Notes under the pieces: generated by a model
The model's input: the letters and a program-made list of their open reading frames with translations, nothing else
Database searches by the model: none
What the model was told of the DNA's origin: nothing
Program-made: the position numbers and the translations under genes
In this document: piece by piece, positions 49,073 to 58,046 of the stretch
Position numbering within the stretch: position 1 is the first letter of the stretch
How the letters are laid out: every line of letters starts with the position of its first letter
Source of the DNA: Bog-756 sp963738545
Lineage (GTDB): Bacteria; Actinomycetota; Acidimicrobiia; Acidimicrobiales; RAAP-2
NCBI GenBank assembly: GCA_963738545.1
Contig: CAVTXA010000007.1
Coordinates: forward strand, 806,001-870,000
Direction of reading: 5' to 3'
DNA: 64,000 nucleotides

Positions 49073-50746
49073 TCATTCTGGCTGCGACTCGAGGAGCCGG
49101 CGAGCGGCCTGGAGATCAGGCTTCCCCACCGAAGTCAGTGGTAGCTCTCTTACGAGAAGAATCCGTTTGGGAACCTTGTAGCCAGCAATGTGTCGCCGGC
49201 AGAATGCCGCGAGCGCCTCCACCGACGGTGGACTTTCAGATCGAGCTTGCACCACGGCAGCTACGGCCTCGCCATACCGTTGATCAGAAACACCGACCAC
49301 GATGGCCCCATGCACCGAGGGATGGGCCTTGAGTGCCTCTTCCACCTCCTGGGGAAAGACCTTCTCACCCCCCGAATTGATCGTGGAGGAGCCTCGTCCG
49401 AGGAGCACGATGCTTCCGTCCTCCAACACGCTGGCAAAGTCTCCCGGCAGCACCCAGCGAACCCCAGACGCGTCGACAACGAACGTCGCGGCGGTCTTCT
49501 CGTCGTCCTTGAAATAGCCGAGAGGAATATGTCCTCGCCGAGCCAATCGTCCCTGCTTCCCGTCACCCGGAACGAGCGGCTGAAGCTGATCGTCGAGGAC
49601 CGCCGTGTCGTCGGTGACGGAGAACGTTCCCTTCACCTTCGAGGCGTCGCCAGACTCACTCCCCGAACCAGTGGCGATCGTGCCGCTCTCACTCGAGCCG
49701 AGCCTGTTGATGATTCGAAGCCCCGGACTTCTCACCAAGAACTCATCTCGAACCGATGCTGAAAGAGGGGCCCCAGACGTGACGATGGTGGATAACGAGG
49801 AGATGTCGCCCGTCTGAGCAAGAGTCTCGAGCAGCGGCCGGCCCATGACGTCACCCACCATGACGAGCATGGTGACGCGCTCATCCGCGACCAGCTCCCA
49901 GACGCGCACGGCATCGAACGTCGCTTCCGCATAGAGGATCACCGTCGAACCGGAGAGCAGTGATCCGAGTGATATCCACTGGCCAGTGCCGTGCATAAGC
50001 GGTGGAGTGACGAGGACCACCTGTCGAGACTGCGCCGATAGCAGACGGCTGGCCATGTCCGCGCTGCCTCGAATCGGACCACCCTTGCGAACCGCCCCGC
50101 CCAGCGGTCCAAGGTACAGATCCTCTTGGCGCCAGAGGACTCCCTTTGGCATCCCTGTCGTTCCACCTGTGTACAGCACGTAGAGATCGTCACCGGATCG
50201 CTCAGGAAGGCCAGCGCGGGAGGGGGTGGAGGCGGTCAGCGCATCTTCGTAGTCTTCTGCCCCGACAGCCGCCGACTCGGAATAGTCCGCTTGGCGGGAC
50301 CCGTCCTCGAGGATAACTAGGTGGTCCCCCGCACGAAGTGACCTGCACGCCTCCCCAACGAGCTGGGTGAAGGCACGCTCGAAGATGAGCGCACCGAGAT
50401 CTGCGTTCTCCACGACATAGCGGAGCTCGGGAGCCACATAGCGGAAGTTGAGATTTACCGGAACCATCCTGGACTTAAAACAGCCGAGCATCACCTCCAG
50501 CCACTCCGCTCGGTTGCGGGCCAGGACGCCGATGAAAGTCCCTACTGGCATCTGTGCGTCCAACAGGTAGTGAGCGAGCTGACTGGATCGTCGGTCGAGA
50601 TCCCGATAGGTCAACCGAACGTGGCCAGACACCAATGCCAGCTGATCTGGAAGCACATCAACCACCATCTCGAACAGATCGGCGATGTTGCAGTTCACGG
50701 CAGCTGCCAGGGTCGGAGGTGGTCTCTCTTGGTGCCTCGCTCCCAT
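49073..50746 (-). CDS. Acyl-CoA ligase (AMP-binding, FadD-like)
   Basis: 557 residues. P-loop VLYTGGTTGMPKGVLWRQED, NRLGSSESGTIATGSGSESG, DFASVLEDGSIVLLGRGSST and the C-terminal lysine motif LPLTSVGKPDLQAARRLL. It activates a carboxylic acid to acyl-CoA through an acyl-adenylate. Overall look is FadD19-like, but the substrate cannot be fixed. It is the first gene of an operon with the two acyl-CoA dehydrogenases and the amidohydrolase, and is divergent from the D-aminoacylase-like gene. Confidence 0.92.
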   Translation of the reverse strand: MGARHQERPPPTLAAAVNCNIADLFEMVVDVLPDQLALVSGHVRLTYRDLDRRSSQLAHYLLDAQMPVGTFIGVLARNRAEWLEVMLGCFKSRMVPVNLNFRYVAPELRYVVENADLGALIFERAFTQLVGEACRSLRAGDHLVILEDGSRQADYSESAAVGAEDYEDALTASTPSRAGLPERSGDDLYVLYTGGTTGMPKGVLWRQEDLYLGPLGGAVRKGGPIRGSADMASRLLSAQSRQVVLVTPPLMHGTGQWISLGSLLSGSTVILYAEATFDAVRVWELVADERVTMLVMVGDVMGRPLLETLAQTGDISSLSTIVTSGAPLSASVRDEFLVRSPGLRIINRLGSSESGTIATGSGSESGDASKVKGTFSVTDDTAVLDDQLQPLVPGDGKQGRLARRGHIPLGYFKDDEKTAATFVVDASGVRWVLPGDFASVLEDGSIVLLGRGSSTINSGGEKVFPQEVEEALKAHPSVHGAIVVGVSDQRYGEAVAAVVQARSESPPSVEALAAFCRRHIAGYKVPKRILLVRELPLTSVGKPDLQAARRLLESQPE

Positions 50747-50760
50747 CGGCTTCGGAGCCT

Positions 50761-50783
50761 ATATCGATATTGACGTCAACATT
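50761..50783 (-). promoter_or_regulatory. Operator-like site 8
   Basis: Minus strand: TTGACGTCAATATCGA, with ATTGACGTCAAC in the other direction also matching. It lies in the divergent promoter between the ligase and D-aminoacylase-like genes. Confidence 0.58.
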
Positions 50784-50924
50784 TCATGGCCCGTCGAACC
50801 ATCCGAGGGAGTCCAACTGGACTTTTACTTGTTGTACGACTAACAACTTGTTAGGATCTCCACCCAGTAGTCGTGCAGGACAGGTCGTCGCTGGCGCTCA
50901 CAGACTGGAAGGGGGGGTCGCTAA

Positions 50925-52655
50925 ATGCCGAAATACGATCTCGTCATCAAGGGAGGAACCGTCATCGACGGGCTCCGAACACCGCGCTACCGAGCCGACC
51001 TTGCCATCAACGACGGAAAGATCGTCCAGATCGGGGTAATCGACGCCGCCGAAGGCGCCGAGGTCGTCGATGCGTCGGGCAAGATAGTTGCGCCCGGTGT
51101 CGTGGACATCCACACTCACTATGACAGTCAGATCTTCTGGGATCCCTGGTGCACGATGTCGGGCTGGCACGGGGTGACCACAGTCGTACTCGGCAACTGC
51201 GGGTTCGGATTTGCTCCTTGCAAGCCAGAAGACCAGGACCGCACGATGCTGAGCCTCTCTCGAAACGAGGCGGTACCGATCAAGACGATGCGAGCCGGCA
51301 TGCCTTGGGACTGGGTGACCTTTCCCCAATTCCTCGACAGCATCGACCGCACGCCCAAGGGTGTCAACGCAATGGCGTTAGTCCCGCTCGCTCCTCTTTA
51401 CAGCTATGTAGTGGGGGTTGACAAGGCCAAGGCGGAGCGCGCCTCTGACGAAGAGCTTGAGACAATGTGCCAGCTTCTCCTCGAGGCGATGGAGGCCGGC
51501 GGCTGCGGCTGGAGTTCCCAGATTTCGGGCGACATGTTCAATGTGCAGCTCGACTACGACGGAACTCCGATGGTCACCGACATGATGACCGAGCGCGAGG
51601 TTATTGCCTTTTCTCGTGCGCTTCGAAGCATCGGCCGTGGCACGACTCAGATGACCGGCCAGCTCGAGACTGCGGCACTGATCGCTCGTGAGAGCGGGCG
51701 CCCCATTATCTGGAATGCTCTCGCCCCTACTGGTTCGGTGAGTCAGCACGGTGAGTCCCAGTTCCCGCATCTCGAGACGATCGCACGCCTGGACGAGCTG
51801 AACCAGGAAGAAGGTCTGCGGGTCTTCGCATCAGCACAGATCGTGCGATTTCAGTCGGAGATCGTCCTCGAAAACTACAACCTCATGGATATCTTCCCTT
51901 CCTGGAAAGAAGCCGGTCTCGGCACGCTCGAGGAAAAGATCGCTAAGTTCACCGACCCGGGACGTCGGCCGGGTCTCAGGGAAGCAGTGGATTCGATGGA
52001 TGGCGGCTTCGGCGCCGCTCGCTATCCGCTCGACGAGATCACGGTGAACTGGATCACAAGCGATGTACCCAACGCGCTAGAACTCAAGGAACGCTACGAG
52101 GGATTTACGATCGGCGAGATCGCTAAGCGTGAAGAAAAACACATGGTCGACGCCATGCTCGACGTCGCCGTCGCCGGGCAACTGAATGTGGGATTCGGCA
52201 CGACGATGATCGAGATGGACCCACAGGCGGTGAAGGACGTAGCGACATCGTCCGTGGCACTTCCCGGAATCTCCGACGGCGGCGCCCACACCAAGTTCGT
52301 GACCACAGCCCGCTTCGCCACCGAACTGCTCGGCCATTGGGTCCGCGAGCACGAGATCATGTCGCTCGAGGAGGCGCATTGGCGTCTTTCTGCCTATCCT
52401 GCGATGGCGATCGGCTTACATGACCGCGGGTCCCTCACCGAAGGGAAGCCCGCGGACGTGATCATCTACGACCCCGAGACCGTCAGCGCGCTTCCACAGG
52501 AGCGCCTGTTTGATTACCCAGCCGACGAGTGGCGCCTCGTCCAAAAGGCCATTGGCTACGAGCGGGTGATCGTGAACGGCAAGACAACCTTCATCGACGG
52601 CAAGTGCACCGATGCCACCCCTGGACTACTCCTGCGACACGGGGCCGCATCGTAG
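50925..52655 (+). CDS. Amidohydrolase-3 family (N-acyl-D-amino-acid deacylase-like)
   Basis: 576 residues. Metal motif VVDIHTHYDSQIFWDPW, the family marker VLGNCGFGFAPCKPED, SAQIVRFQSEIVLE, and DGGAHTKFVTTARFATELLG near the end, then LTEGKPADVIIYDPET. This is the D-aminoacylase/dihydropyrimidinase-like TIM-barrel group; in actinobacterial catabolic clusters its substrate is often not an amino acid, so the substrate is open. A GGAAGGGGGG stretch precedes the ATG at 50925. Confidence 0.9.
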   Translation: MPKYDLVIKGGTVIDGLRTPRYRADLAINDGKIVQIGVIDAAEGAEVVDASGKIVAPGVVDIHTHYDSQIFWDPWCTMSGWHGVTTVVLGNCGFGFAPCKPEDQDRTMLSLSRNEAVPIKTMRAGMPWDWVTFPQFLDSIDRTPKGVNAMALVPLAPLYSYVVGVDKAKAERASDEELETMCQLLLEAMEAGGCGWSSQISGDMFNVQLDYDGTPMVTDMMTEREVIAFSRALRSIGRGTTQMTGQLETAALIARESGRPIIWNALAPTGSVSQHGESQFPHLETIARLDELNQEEGLRVFASAQIVRFQSEIVLENYNLMDIFPSWKEAGLGTLEEKIAKFTDPGRRPGLREAVDSMDGGFGAARYPLDEITVNWITSDVPNALELKERYEGFTIGEIAKREEKHMVDAMLDVAVAGQLNVGFGTTMIEMDPQAVKDVATSSVALPGISDGGAHTKFVTTARFATELLGHWVREHEIMSLEEAHWRLSAYPAMAIGLHDRGSLTEGKPADVIIYDPETVSALPQERLFDYPADEWRLVQKAIGYERVIVNGKTTFIDGKCTDATPGLLLRHGAAS

Positions 52656-52675
52656 ACATGGGAGAACACACTGAC

Positions 52676-53887
52676 ATGACCAGTACCCAGATCCAGAGAC
52701 TCTTTGACGCCGACAACCATTATTGGGAGACGAGCGACGCCTTCACGCGATTCCGCGACCCGAAGTTCAAGGATCGCGGAATCCAGGTCAAAGAGGTGGA
52801 CGGCGTGCTGCGGTACCTCATCGACGACGCGCCTTTGGAGTGGCTGACGGGACCGGCTGACGTGACCCCCCGGCCGAAGCCCGGTGCCTTCATGGACTAC
52901 TTCACTGGTGGTACATCGAGGGAGGTATTCCGGGCAGGATTCACCGAGGATCCGTCAGATCATCCAGAATGGTACGAGCGCGATGCGCGTCTCCGAGTCA
53001 TGGACGAACAGGGGGTCGACGCAGCATGGCTGTTCCCCTCGCAAGGCGTGGTGATCGAACCGCTACTGCACGCCGACGTGGAAGCGGCCATCGAGTCCTA
53101 TCGGGCCTTCAACAGGTGGATCGAAGAACAGTGGGGATTTGCTTACCGGAATCGGATATTTGGAGTGCCTTACATCACTATGTGTGATCCCGACTCGACC
53201 CTGGCTGAACTGAGTTGGTGCATCGACCGGGGAGCCCGCGTGGTGAACATTCGCCACGGTGCCGCTGTCACACGCGATGGCAGGCGCTCGCCGGCTGATC
53301 CGATGTTCGATCAGTTCTGGAGTCTGGCCCAAGAAGCTGAGGTGGTGGTGGCCTCGCACGATGGCACCGACGTCAGCTACGCCCCGATGAATGACCTAAT
53401 GAACGATGTCTGGGGTGAGGCGCATATGGGTGATATCGCGCCAGGAGACACGAATCACATCGGCCAGATATCAACCTTCTCGGGACTCATGAAGCACCGG
53501 ATTGTGCACGACTTCGCCTATGTCCTCGTTGCCCACCGGCTTTTCGAACGGTTCCCGGGCCTCAAATTCGCCTACATCGAGAATGGCTGCGCTTGGGTTC
53601 CGTCGCTACTGCAGGCGCTGGACTACCTGAGTCACGGAGAGGGCTACGAGTCGAATCCCAAGGACCAGTTCATCGAACACTGCTGGGTCGCACCATTCGT
53701 CGAAGAGGACGTAGCCGAGCTAGCCCGACACCTGCCGGTGGAACGAATCTTGTTCGGCTCCGACTGGCCTCATGGCGAGGGGTTCCCGACACCAAGAGAT
53801 TTTCTCGACAATGTATCCACGTTGTCGACGGCCGAACAGCAGCGGATCATGTATGACAACGCTCGGGACATCACGATCGGCCTCTGA
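52676..53887 (+). CDS. Amidohydrolase-2 family metal-dependent hydrolase
   Basis: 403 residues. Metal-ligand region RLFDADNHYWETSDAFTRFR at the start; RVMDEQGVDAAWLFPSQGVV, VNIRHGAAVTRDGRR, VVVASHDGTDVSY in the middle, and ILFGSDWPHGEGFPTPRDFL at the end (Asp/His). ATG at 52676 (52658 is an alternative). It is co-directional with and just after the D-aminoacylase-like gene, and a paralogue in fold of the genes at 25685 and 45306. Confidence 0.9.
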   Translation: MTSTQIQRLFDADNHYWETSDAFTRFRDPKFKDRGIQVKEVDGVLRYLIDDAPLEWLTGPADVTPRPKPGAFMDYFTGGTSREVFRAGFTEDPSDHPEWYERDARLRVMDEQGVDAAWLFPSQGVVIEPLLHADVEAAIESYRAFNRWIEEQWGFAYRNRIFGVPYITMCDPDSTLAELSWCIDRGARVVNIRHGAAVTRDGRRSPADPMFDQFWSLAQEAEVVVASHDGTDVSYAPMNDLMNDVWGEAHMGDIAPGDTNHIGQISTFSGLMKHRIVHDFAYVLVAHRLFERFPGLKFAYIENGCAWVPSLLQALDYLSHGEGYESNPKDQFIEHCWVAPFVEEDVAELARHLPVERILFGSDWPHGEGFPTPRDFLDNVSTLSTAEQQRIMYDNARDITIGL

Positions 53888-54132
53888 GCGCATGGACCGA
53901 TCTGACCCGGCGATTCCGGGACCGAACTCCATCCAACACGGGTTGAGCGCCACCGTCTCGTCGTCCCGAATGATCCTTTGTCGACATGGAGGCCCGTGCC
54001 GACCGTGGGTCGATCGGTCAAGATCCATGTGCCCGGGCTCCGATGGTCCATCTATCCCGTCCCACTCCTGGGCCATAGACGGCTCCACTCGTCCCACAGG
54101 GTGTGCACCGTCACCCGGAAATCGCTTCCGAC
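53888..54132. other. Intergenic region upstream of tetR
   Basis: About 245 bp with no recognisable gene. A GTG at 54103 could extend the TetR protein by 10 residues. Confidence 0.4.
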
Positions 54133-54783
54133 ATGGTCGTTGACGCAGCTGAAGGTTCCCGCACCCAGGCAGAGCGGCGAAGCAAATCTGAGGACTCGCT
54201 CCTTGACGCCGCAGCCGATTCGATCGCCGAGCGAGGTATCGAACGGGCATCACTGGCAGAGATCGGAGAGCGGGCGGGCCGAAGCCGAGGCCTGGCGAGT
54301 CACCATTTCGGGTCGAAGGATGCACTGGTCGCTCGGCTCGCAGAGCGGTGTCAGGACCGGCTCACAGCCGCAGCAACCGAGGCATTTGATTCCGCGCAAC
54401 TAACGAGACCTGGGTCAGACGGTCTCGAATGTGTTCGGATAACGATCGACACCTACCTCCGCCACTTCACCCATCCAACCTCCGACGAGCGGGCTCTGCT
54501 GGTGATGTGGGGGGCGACCTTCCCCTCGTCATCTTCGGTCCACGGCATGGCGCAGGCCGACAGTCGGGCTCACCAGGGCCTGAGGGAACTGATAGCAGCT
54601 GGACAGCACGACGGATCGATCGCTCCGGATGTGGATCCCTCGGCGGCGGCCGTCATAATCCTGGGGATGATCCGTGGCGTTGCCTCGCAACAGCTGGCTG
54701 AGACCGGGGTTAACAGCGAAGAGGTGCATGCACAATGCACACGCTGGATTATCTCGGCGCTAAAGGCCCCGGCCAGCACGTAG
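54133..54783 (+). CDS. TetR-family regulator
   Basis: 216 residues from ATG 54133. HTH domain: SLLDAAADSIAERGIERASL, then AEIGERAGRSRGLASHHFGS, KDALVARLAERC. The second helix-turn-helix residues differ from those of the TetR at 28878. C-terminal ligand domain follows, rich in alanine. It is directly before the DUF427-thioesterase gene and may control it. Confidence 0.9.
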   Translation: MVVDAAEGSRTQAERRSKSEDSLLDAAADSIAERGIERASLAEIGERAGRSRGLASHHFGSKDALVARLAERCQDRLTAAATEAFDSAQLTRPGSDGLECVRITIDTYLRHFTHPTSDERALLVMWGATFPSSSSVHGMAQADSRAHQGLRELIAAGQHDGSIAPDVDPSAAAVIILGMIRGVASQQLAETGVNSEEVHAQCTRWIISALKAPAST

Positions 54784-54826
54784 CGAGATTAGGTTTCCGC
54801 GATCAGCCAACGTAAAGGTAGAAGGC

Positions 54827-56140
54827 ATGACCGAAGTTGACAGCGCCTGGTCGAGGCACCCCGGCTACGCGATTGAAATACTCCCCTTTCGGGGAATTGG
54901 TCGAGCCAGCATCGGCGAGTTCGTCTTGGCGGAGAGTCGCCACTGTCTACTTGTTCGAGAGTCGGAGCATCTCGACCAGCTCTATTTTCCCCTTGAGGAC
55001 ATCACCGCATCCGCCTTGATCGAGTCGGACCTTCGTACAGTCTGTGGCTTCAAGGGGGAAGCAAGCCACTACGACCTCACGCTTAAAGGGACCTCGCTAA
55101 AGAACGCCCTGTGGCATTACCCGAGTCCCATGGCTGAGGTGGCGGATCTGGCTGGCCATGGGGCCTTCTACACCGACCTGGTCGAGGTGAGTGCCTCCGT
55201 TCCCTTCGCCGATGAGGGGGAAGCGACCGTGCAGTTCCCGATCTGGGGTACCTCAGACGATCTAGCCGGACTGATGGATGTCACCTTGGCGGATGATGGA
55301 ACCTTTCTTGCACCTCCCTATCCAAATCCACCGATTGGCACTTTTTTCGCCATGGAGTGGCATAAGCAGCGGCGGGTGGTCGTCGAGGGAGGCCAACTGC
55401 TCGGGGCGGCAATCGTTGCGGCAGCGAAGAGCCGGCCAGATCAGCGCGTCACGTCTTCGCACATGGCCTTTGTGAAGGCTGCTTCGTTTGATGAACCGAT
55501 CCAATTGATGGTCGAAGCTCGGCACCGGGGTTCCACCCTTTCATTGTTCGACATAAGGATTGAGCAGGGGGGCTCATTGAGGGCAAACGCTCTCGTCATG
55601 ACCGACTCTGGCACCGAGGATTTCATACGACACGATGACCCGATGCCCGTCGTACCGCCGCCGGACCAGTGTCCGAAGTACGACTTCGGCGTACTTGGTC
55701 GCGAAATACGCGTCGTAGGAGATGCTTATTCACTGAGGGACGGAACCCCAGGGCCTCCCGAGCTCTACCTCTGGACGAGATTCGCGGACGCTCCGGACTC
55801 CGAGGCACTGCATCAGGCCCTCCTTGCTCAGCCCACTACTCACTACTCGATCGGTGCAGCATTGCGCGCCCACGAGGGCGTCTCCGAGGACCAGGCACAC
55901 CGGACGGTCTCGATGGGACCGGTCAGCACAACGGTCGCATTTCACGGCGATCTCGATGTCACCGATTGGCTGCTCACAGAGACCCGGTCCATCTGGGCAG
56001 GACGGGGATCCACCCAGTCCCAGGTCCGAGTGTTCTCATCGGACGGCCGGCTTGTCGCCTCCAAGACAGTCCAGGCCATTGTTCGACCCTTCCGTAGAAC
56101 GCCTGCACAGTTGGGACAGGACTACTCGACGGCCATGTAG
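54827..56140 (+). CDS. DUF427 domain fused to a TesB-like acyl-CoA thioesterase
   Basis: 437 residues. N-terminal DUF427 (about 15-105): VLAESRHCLLVRESEHLDQL, then YFPLEDITASALIESDLRTV, CGFKGEASHYDLTLKG and ALWHYPSPMAEVADL. C-terminal double-hotdog thioesterase (about 155-437): GGQLLGAAIVAAAKSRPDQR, SSHMAFVKAASFDEPIQLMV, LRANALVMT, then LYLWTRF and DVTDWLLTETRSIWAGRGST with QVRVFSSDGRLVASKTVQAI. Acyl-CoA thioesterases split acyl-CoA to acid and CoA. The fusion of the two domains in one chain is unusual. It starts 43 bp after the TetR stop. Confidence 0.85.
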   Translation: MTEVDSAWSRHPGYAIEILPFRGIGRASIGEFVLAESRHCLLVRESEHLDQLYFPLEDITASALIESDLRTVCGFKGEASHYDLTLKGTSLKNALWHYPSPMAEVADLAGHGAFYTDLVEVSASVPFADEGEATVQFPIWGTSDDLAGLMDVTLADDGTFLAPPYPNPPIGTFFAMEWHKQRRVVVEGGQLLGAAIVAAAKSRPDQRVTSSHMAFVKAASFDEPIQLMVEARHRGSTLSLFDIRIEQGGSLRANALVMTDSGTEDFIRHDDPMPVVPPPDQCPKYDFGVLGREIRVVGDAYSLRDGTPGPPELYLWTRFADAPDSEALHQALLAQPTTHYSIGAALRAHEGVSEDQAHRTVSMGPVSTTVAFHGDLDVTDWLLTETRSIWAGRGSTQSQVRVFSSDGRLVASKTVQAIVRPFRRTPAQLGQDYSTAM

Positions 56141-56372
56141 GTCCACGGGCCGTCCCTGCGGCTCAGTTCGTGGGAATCAGACGCGACACCCTCCTCGTGT
56201 CCGGGGGCACCCCGATGCGCGGCGAACTCCTCCTGGATCGTCTTGAGGAGGGCTTATGCCGTAGCCGGGACTGCTGTGCGGGTTCCAGGTATCTTTCGGC
56301 CGGAGATGACCAGATCGCCCACCTCTGTGTGGCCCAGGCTTGGTCGGGCACGTTCGCCGGTAATGTCCACTC
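56141..56372. other. Intergenic region
   Basis: 232 bp with no recognisable gene. Confidence 0.4.
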
Positions 56373-57119
56373 GTGGCTGAATCCAGTAGTGGGCTGCGGG
56401 CGAACTCGTTCGGATCTGTCGCCGAGGACTACGACCGCTATCGTCCCGGCCCTCCGCCAGCCGCCATCGAGTGGATACTGACCTCGGCGGGCGGGATCGC
56501 GGTCGACCTGGCTGCGGGTACCGGTGCGCTCACGCGCGTTCTGGCCGACCGGGTCGAGCAGGTCATCGCCGTCGAGCCCGACGACCACATGCTTGAGGTG
56601 CTGAAGCGTCGGTCCCCTCGGACCCCTGCCATCCAGAGCTGGGCTGAACGGCTCCCCCTTCGGTCGGAGAGTGTCGACGTGGTTACGATCTCGTCAGCCT
56701 GGCACTGGATGGACCCCGAGCTGGCAACGAAGGAGATCACCCGTGTCCTCCGGCGTGGAGGTGTGCTTGGCGTCATCTGGAACGGTGCTGACCGGTCCGT
56801 CGGGTGGGTACAGGCACTGCTCGGGACGCGAGATCCGTCGCCTGGGGACCAAGGTACGCCCGACTGTCGCCACCTCTTCGAGCTCCCTGCGGGTGCACCG
56901 TTCGTCGAAGTCGACCACTGTGACATCGCATGGACCCTGGCCATGACCCGGGACGAGATGGTGGGTCTGGCCGGTACCTACAGCTCCATTATTACGATGA
57001 ATCCCGTCCAGCGAAGCCGGGAGCTGGAGCGAGTGCGCCATGTCGCCGGGGAGATTGTGTCCGATCATGTGATCCCCGTGCCCATGCGGTGCCGGTGTTG
57101 GCGGGCGGTGCGAGGGTAA
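56373..57119 (+). CDS. SAM-dependent class I methyltransferase
   Basis: 248 residues. YDRYRPGPPPAAIEWILTSA, then IAVDLAAGTGALTRVLADRV (motif I), VIAVEPDDHMLEVLKRRSPR, AERLPLRSESVDVVTISSAW and REITRVLRRGGVLGVIWNG-type C-terminal part. This is a Rossmann-fold methyltransferase of the UbiE/TylF-like type; its substrate is unknown. The GTG at 56373 is used. Confidence 0.87.
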   Translation: MAESSSGLRANSFGSVAEDYDRYRPGPPPAAIEWILTSAGGIAVDLAAGTGALTRVLADRVEQVIAVEPDDHMLEVLKRRSPRTPAIQSWAERLPLRSESVDVVTISSAWHWMDPELATKEITRVLRRGGVLGVIWNGADRSVGWVQALLGTRDPSPGDQGTPDCRHLFELPAGAPFVEVDHCDIAWTLAMTRDEMVGLAGTYSSIITMNPVQRSRELERVRHVAGEIVSDHVIPVPMRCRCWRAVRG

Positions 57120-57479
57120 TCCCGATTCCGCCCTGCGGTGGGCGGCTTCGGCTGCCGTCGTTCCGGCTCTTGCGCTCGCCCCTTCGAATTCAAAGTGTGG
57201 CCAAAGTGGTGCCGATAATCAGGGGGAAGCTGGCTGCATGGTCAGGGACAAACCAGAAGCGGGCCGAGGGATGGGCGAAAACACAAAAGCGCCGCCTGGC
57301 ATGCCGCCGCCGAGTCGGCAGAGGGCGAGCATCAGCCGTGACGGCATCGCTACCGATCCAGATCCACTACAGGTCGGCGCCAACTCGTCCTGCCGCATGT
57401 CACTGGCCCAGAAGTGGCGACAATGGTCTCCGGCTCACGCCCTGATATCGGCTGGCAACTGACGCCAGAGCTGGGGTCG
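57120..57479. other. Convergent intergenic region, nothing recognised
   Basis: 360 bp between convergent genes. The short frames here do not resemble any protein family I know. Confidence 0.4.
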
Positions 57480-57986
57480 CTACAGAAGGGAGGCAAGCCG
57501 TTCCCGCGAGGGCGCTGCTCCCTCGGACAATGTCGTGGTCACCGTGGCCGCCACGGCCATGAACGCTACCTCCGAGGTCATCAGCCCGTCGGAATAGCGG
57601 ATGAAGAAGGTTAGCGGGAAGGTGGTGACGGATCCCAGATCGGGCTGGAATGCGTGGAACAAACCGTTGCCGGCGATCGCTTCCACTTCGACCACGAGGT
57701 CATCGAGTTCGGTCCAGAGGATCGCCCCAGTTTCGGCCTGCAGGCTGATACCGGCGACCAAGTCGGAACCAGCAAGGGTCATTGGTGGACCGCCGGCGTG
57801 CGTGACCAGTCCAAAATCGGGCGCAAGCGTGGCCGCCACCCGCTGAGCGTCGCCGAGCAGCTCACCCTCCAGGCGCTGGCGCAGAACCTCCAACGGCACG
57901 GAAGGAGCACCGGCGCCCAGACGCTCATCAATGATCCGAAAGGCCTGCAACATCCGCTCGTCGCTTGTCAGGTTCTTCTGGTTCAT
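57480..57986 (-). CDS. NTF2/SnoaL-like protein
   Basis: 168 residues: MLQAFRIIDERLGAGAPSVP, then VAATLAPDFGLVTHAGGPPM, GISLQAETGAILWTELDDLV, VEVEAIAGNGLFHAFQPDLG and VTTFPLTFFIRYSDGLMTSE. This looks like the cone-shaped alpha+beta NTF2/SnoaL fold; members are polyketide or steroid cyclases, isomerases, or have no known activity. It is the last gene on this strand in the operon-like row from 64000 to 57480, with a 60 bp gap. Confidence 0.6.
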   Translation of the reverse strand: MNQKNLTSDERMLQAFRIIDERLGAGAPSVPLEVLRQRLEGELLGDAQRVAATLAPDFGLVTHAGGPPMTLAGSDLVAGISLQAETGAILWTELDDLVVEVEAIAGNGLFHAFQPDLGSVTTFPLTFFIRYSDGLMTSEVAFMAVAATVTTTLSEGAAPSRERLASLL

Positions 57987-58046
57987 CGATATATTCGTCC
58001 GTCTACGATTGCCATCGTTGCCTCGTCTGCTGATCGCAGGCGCTCG

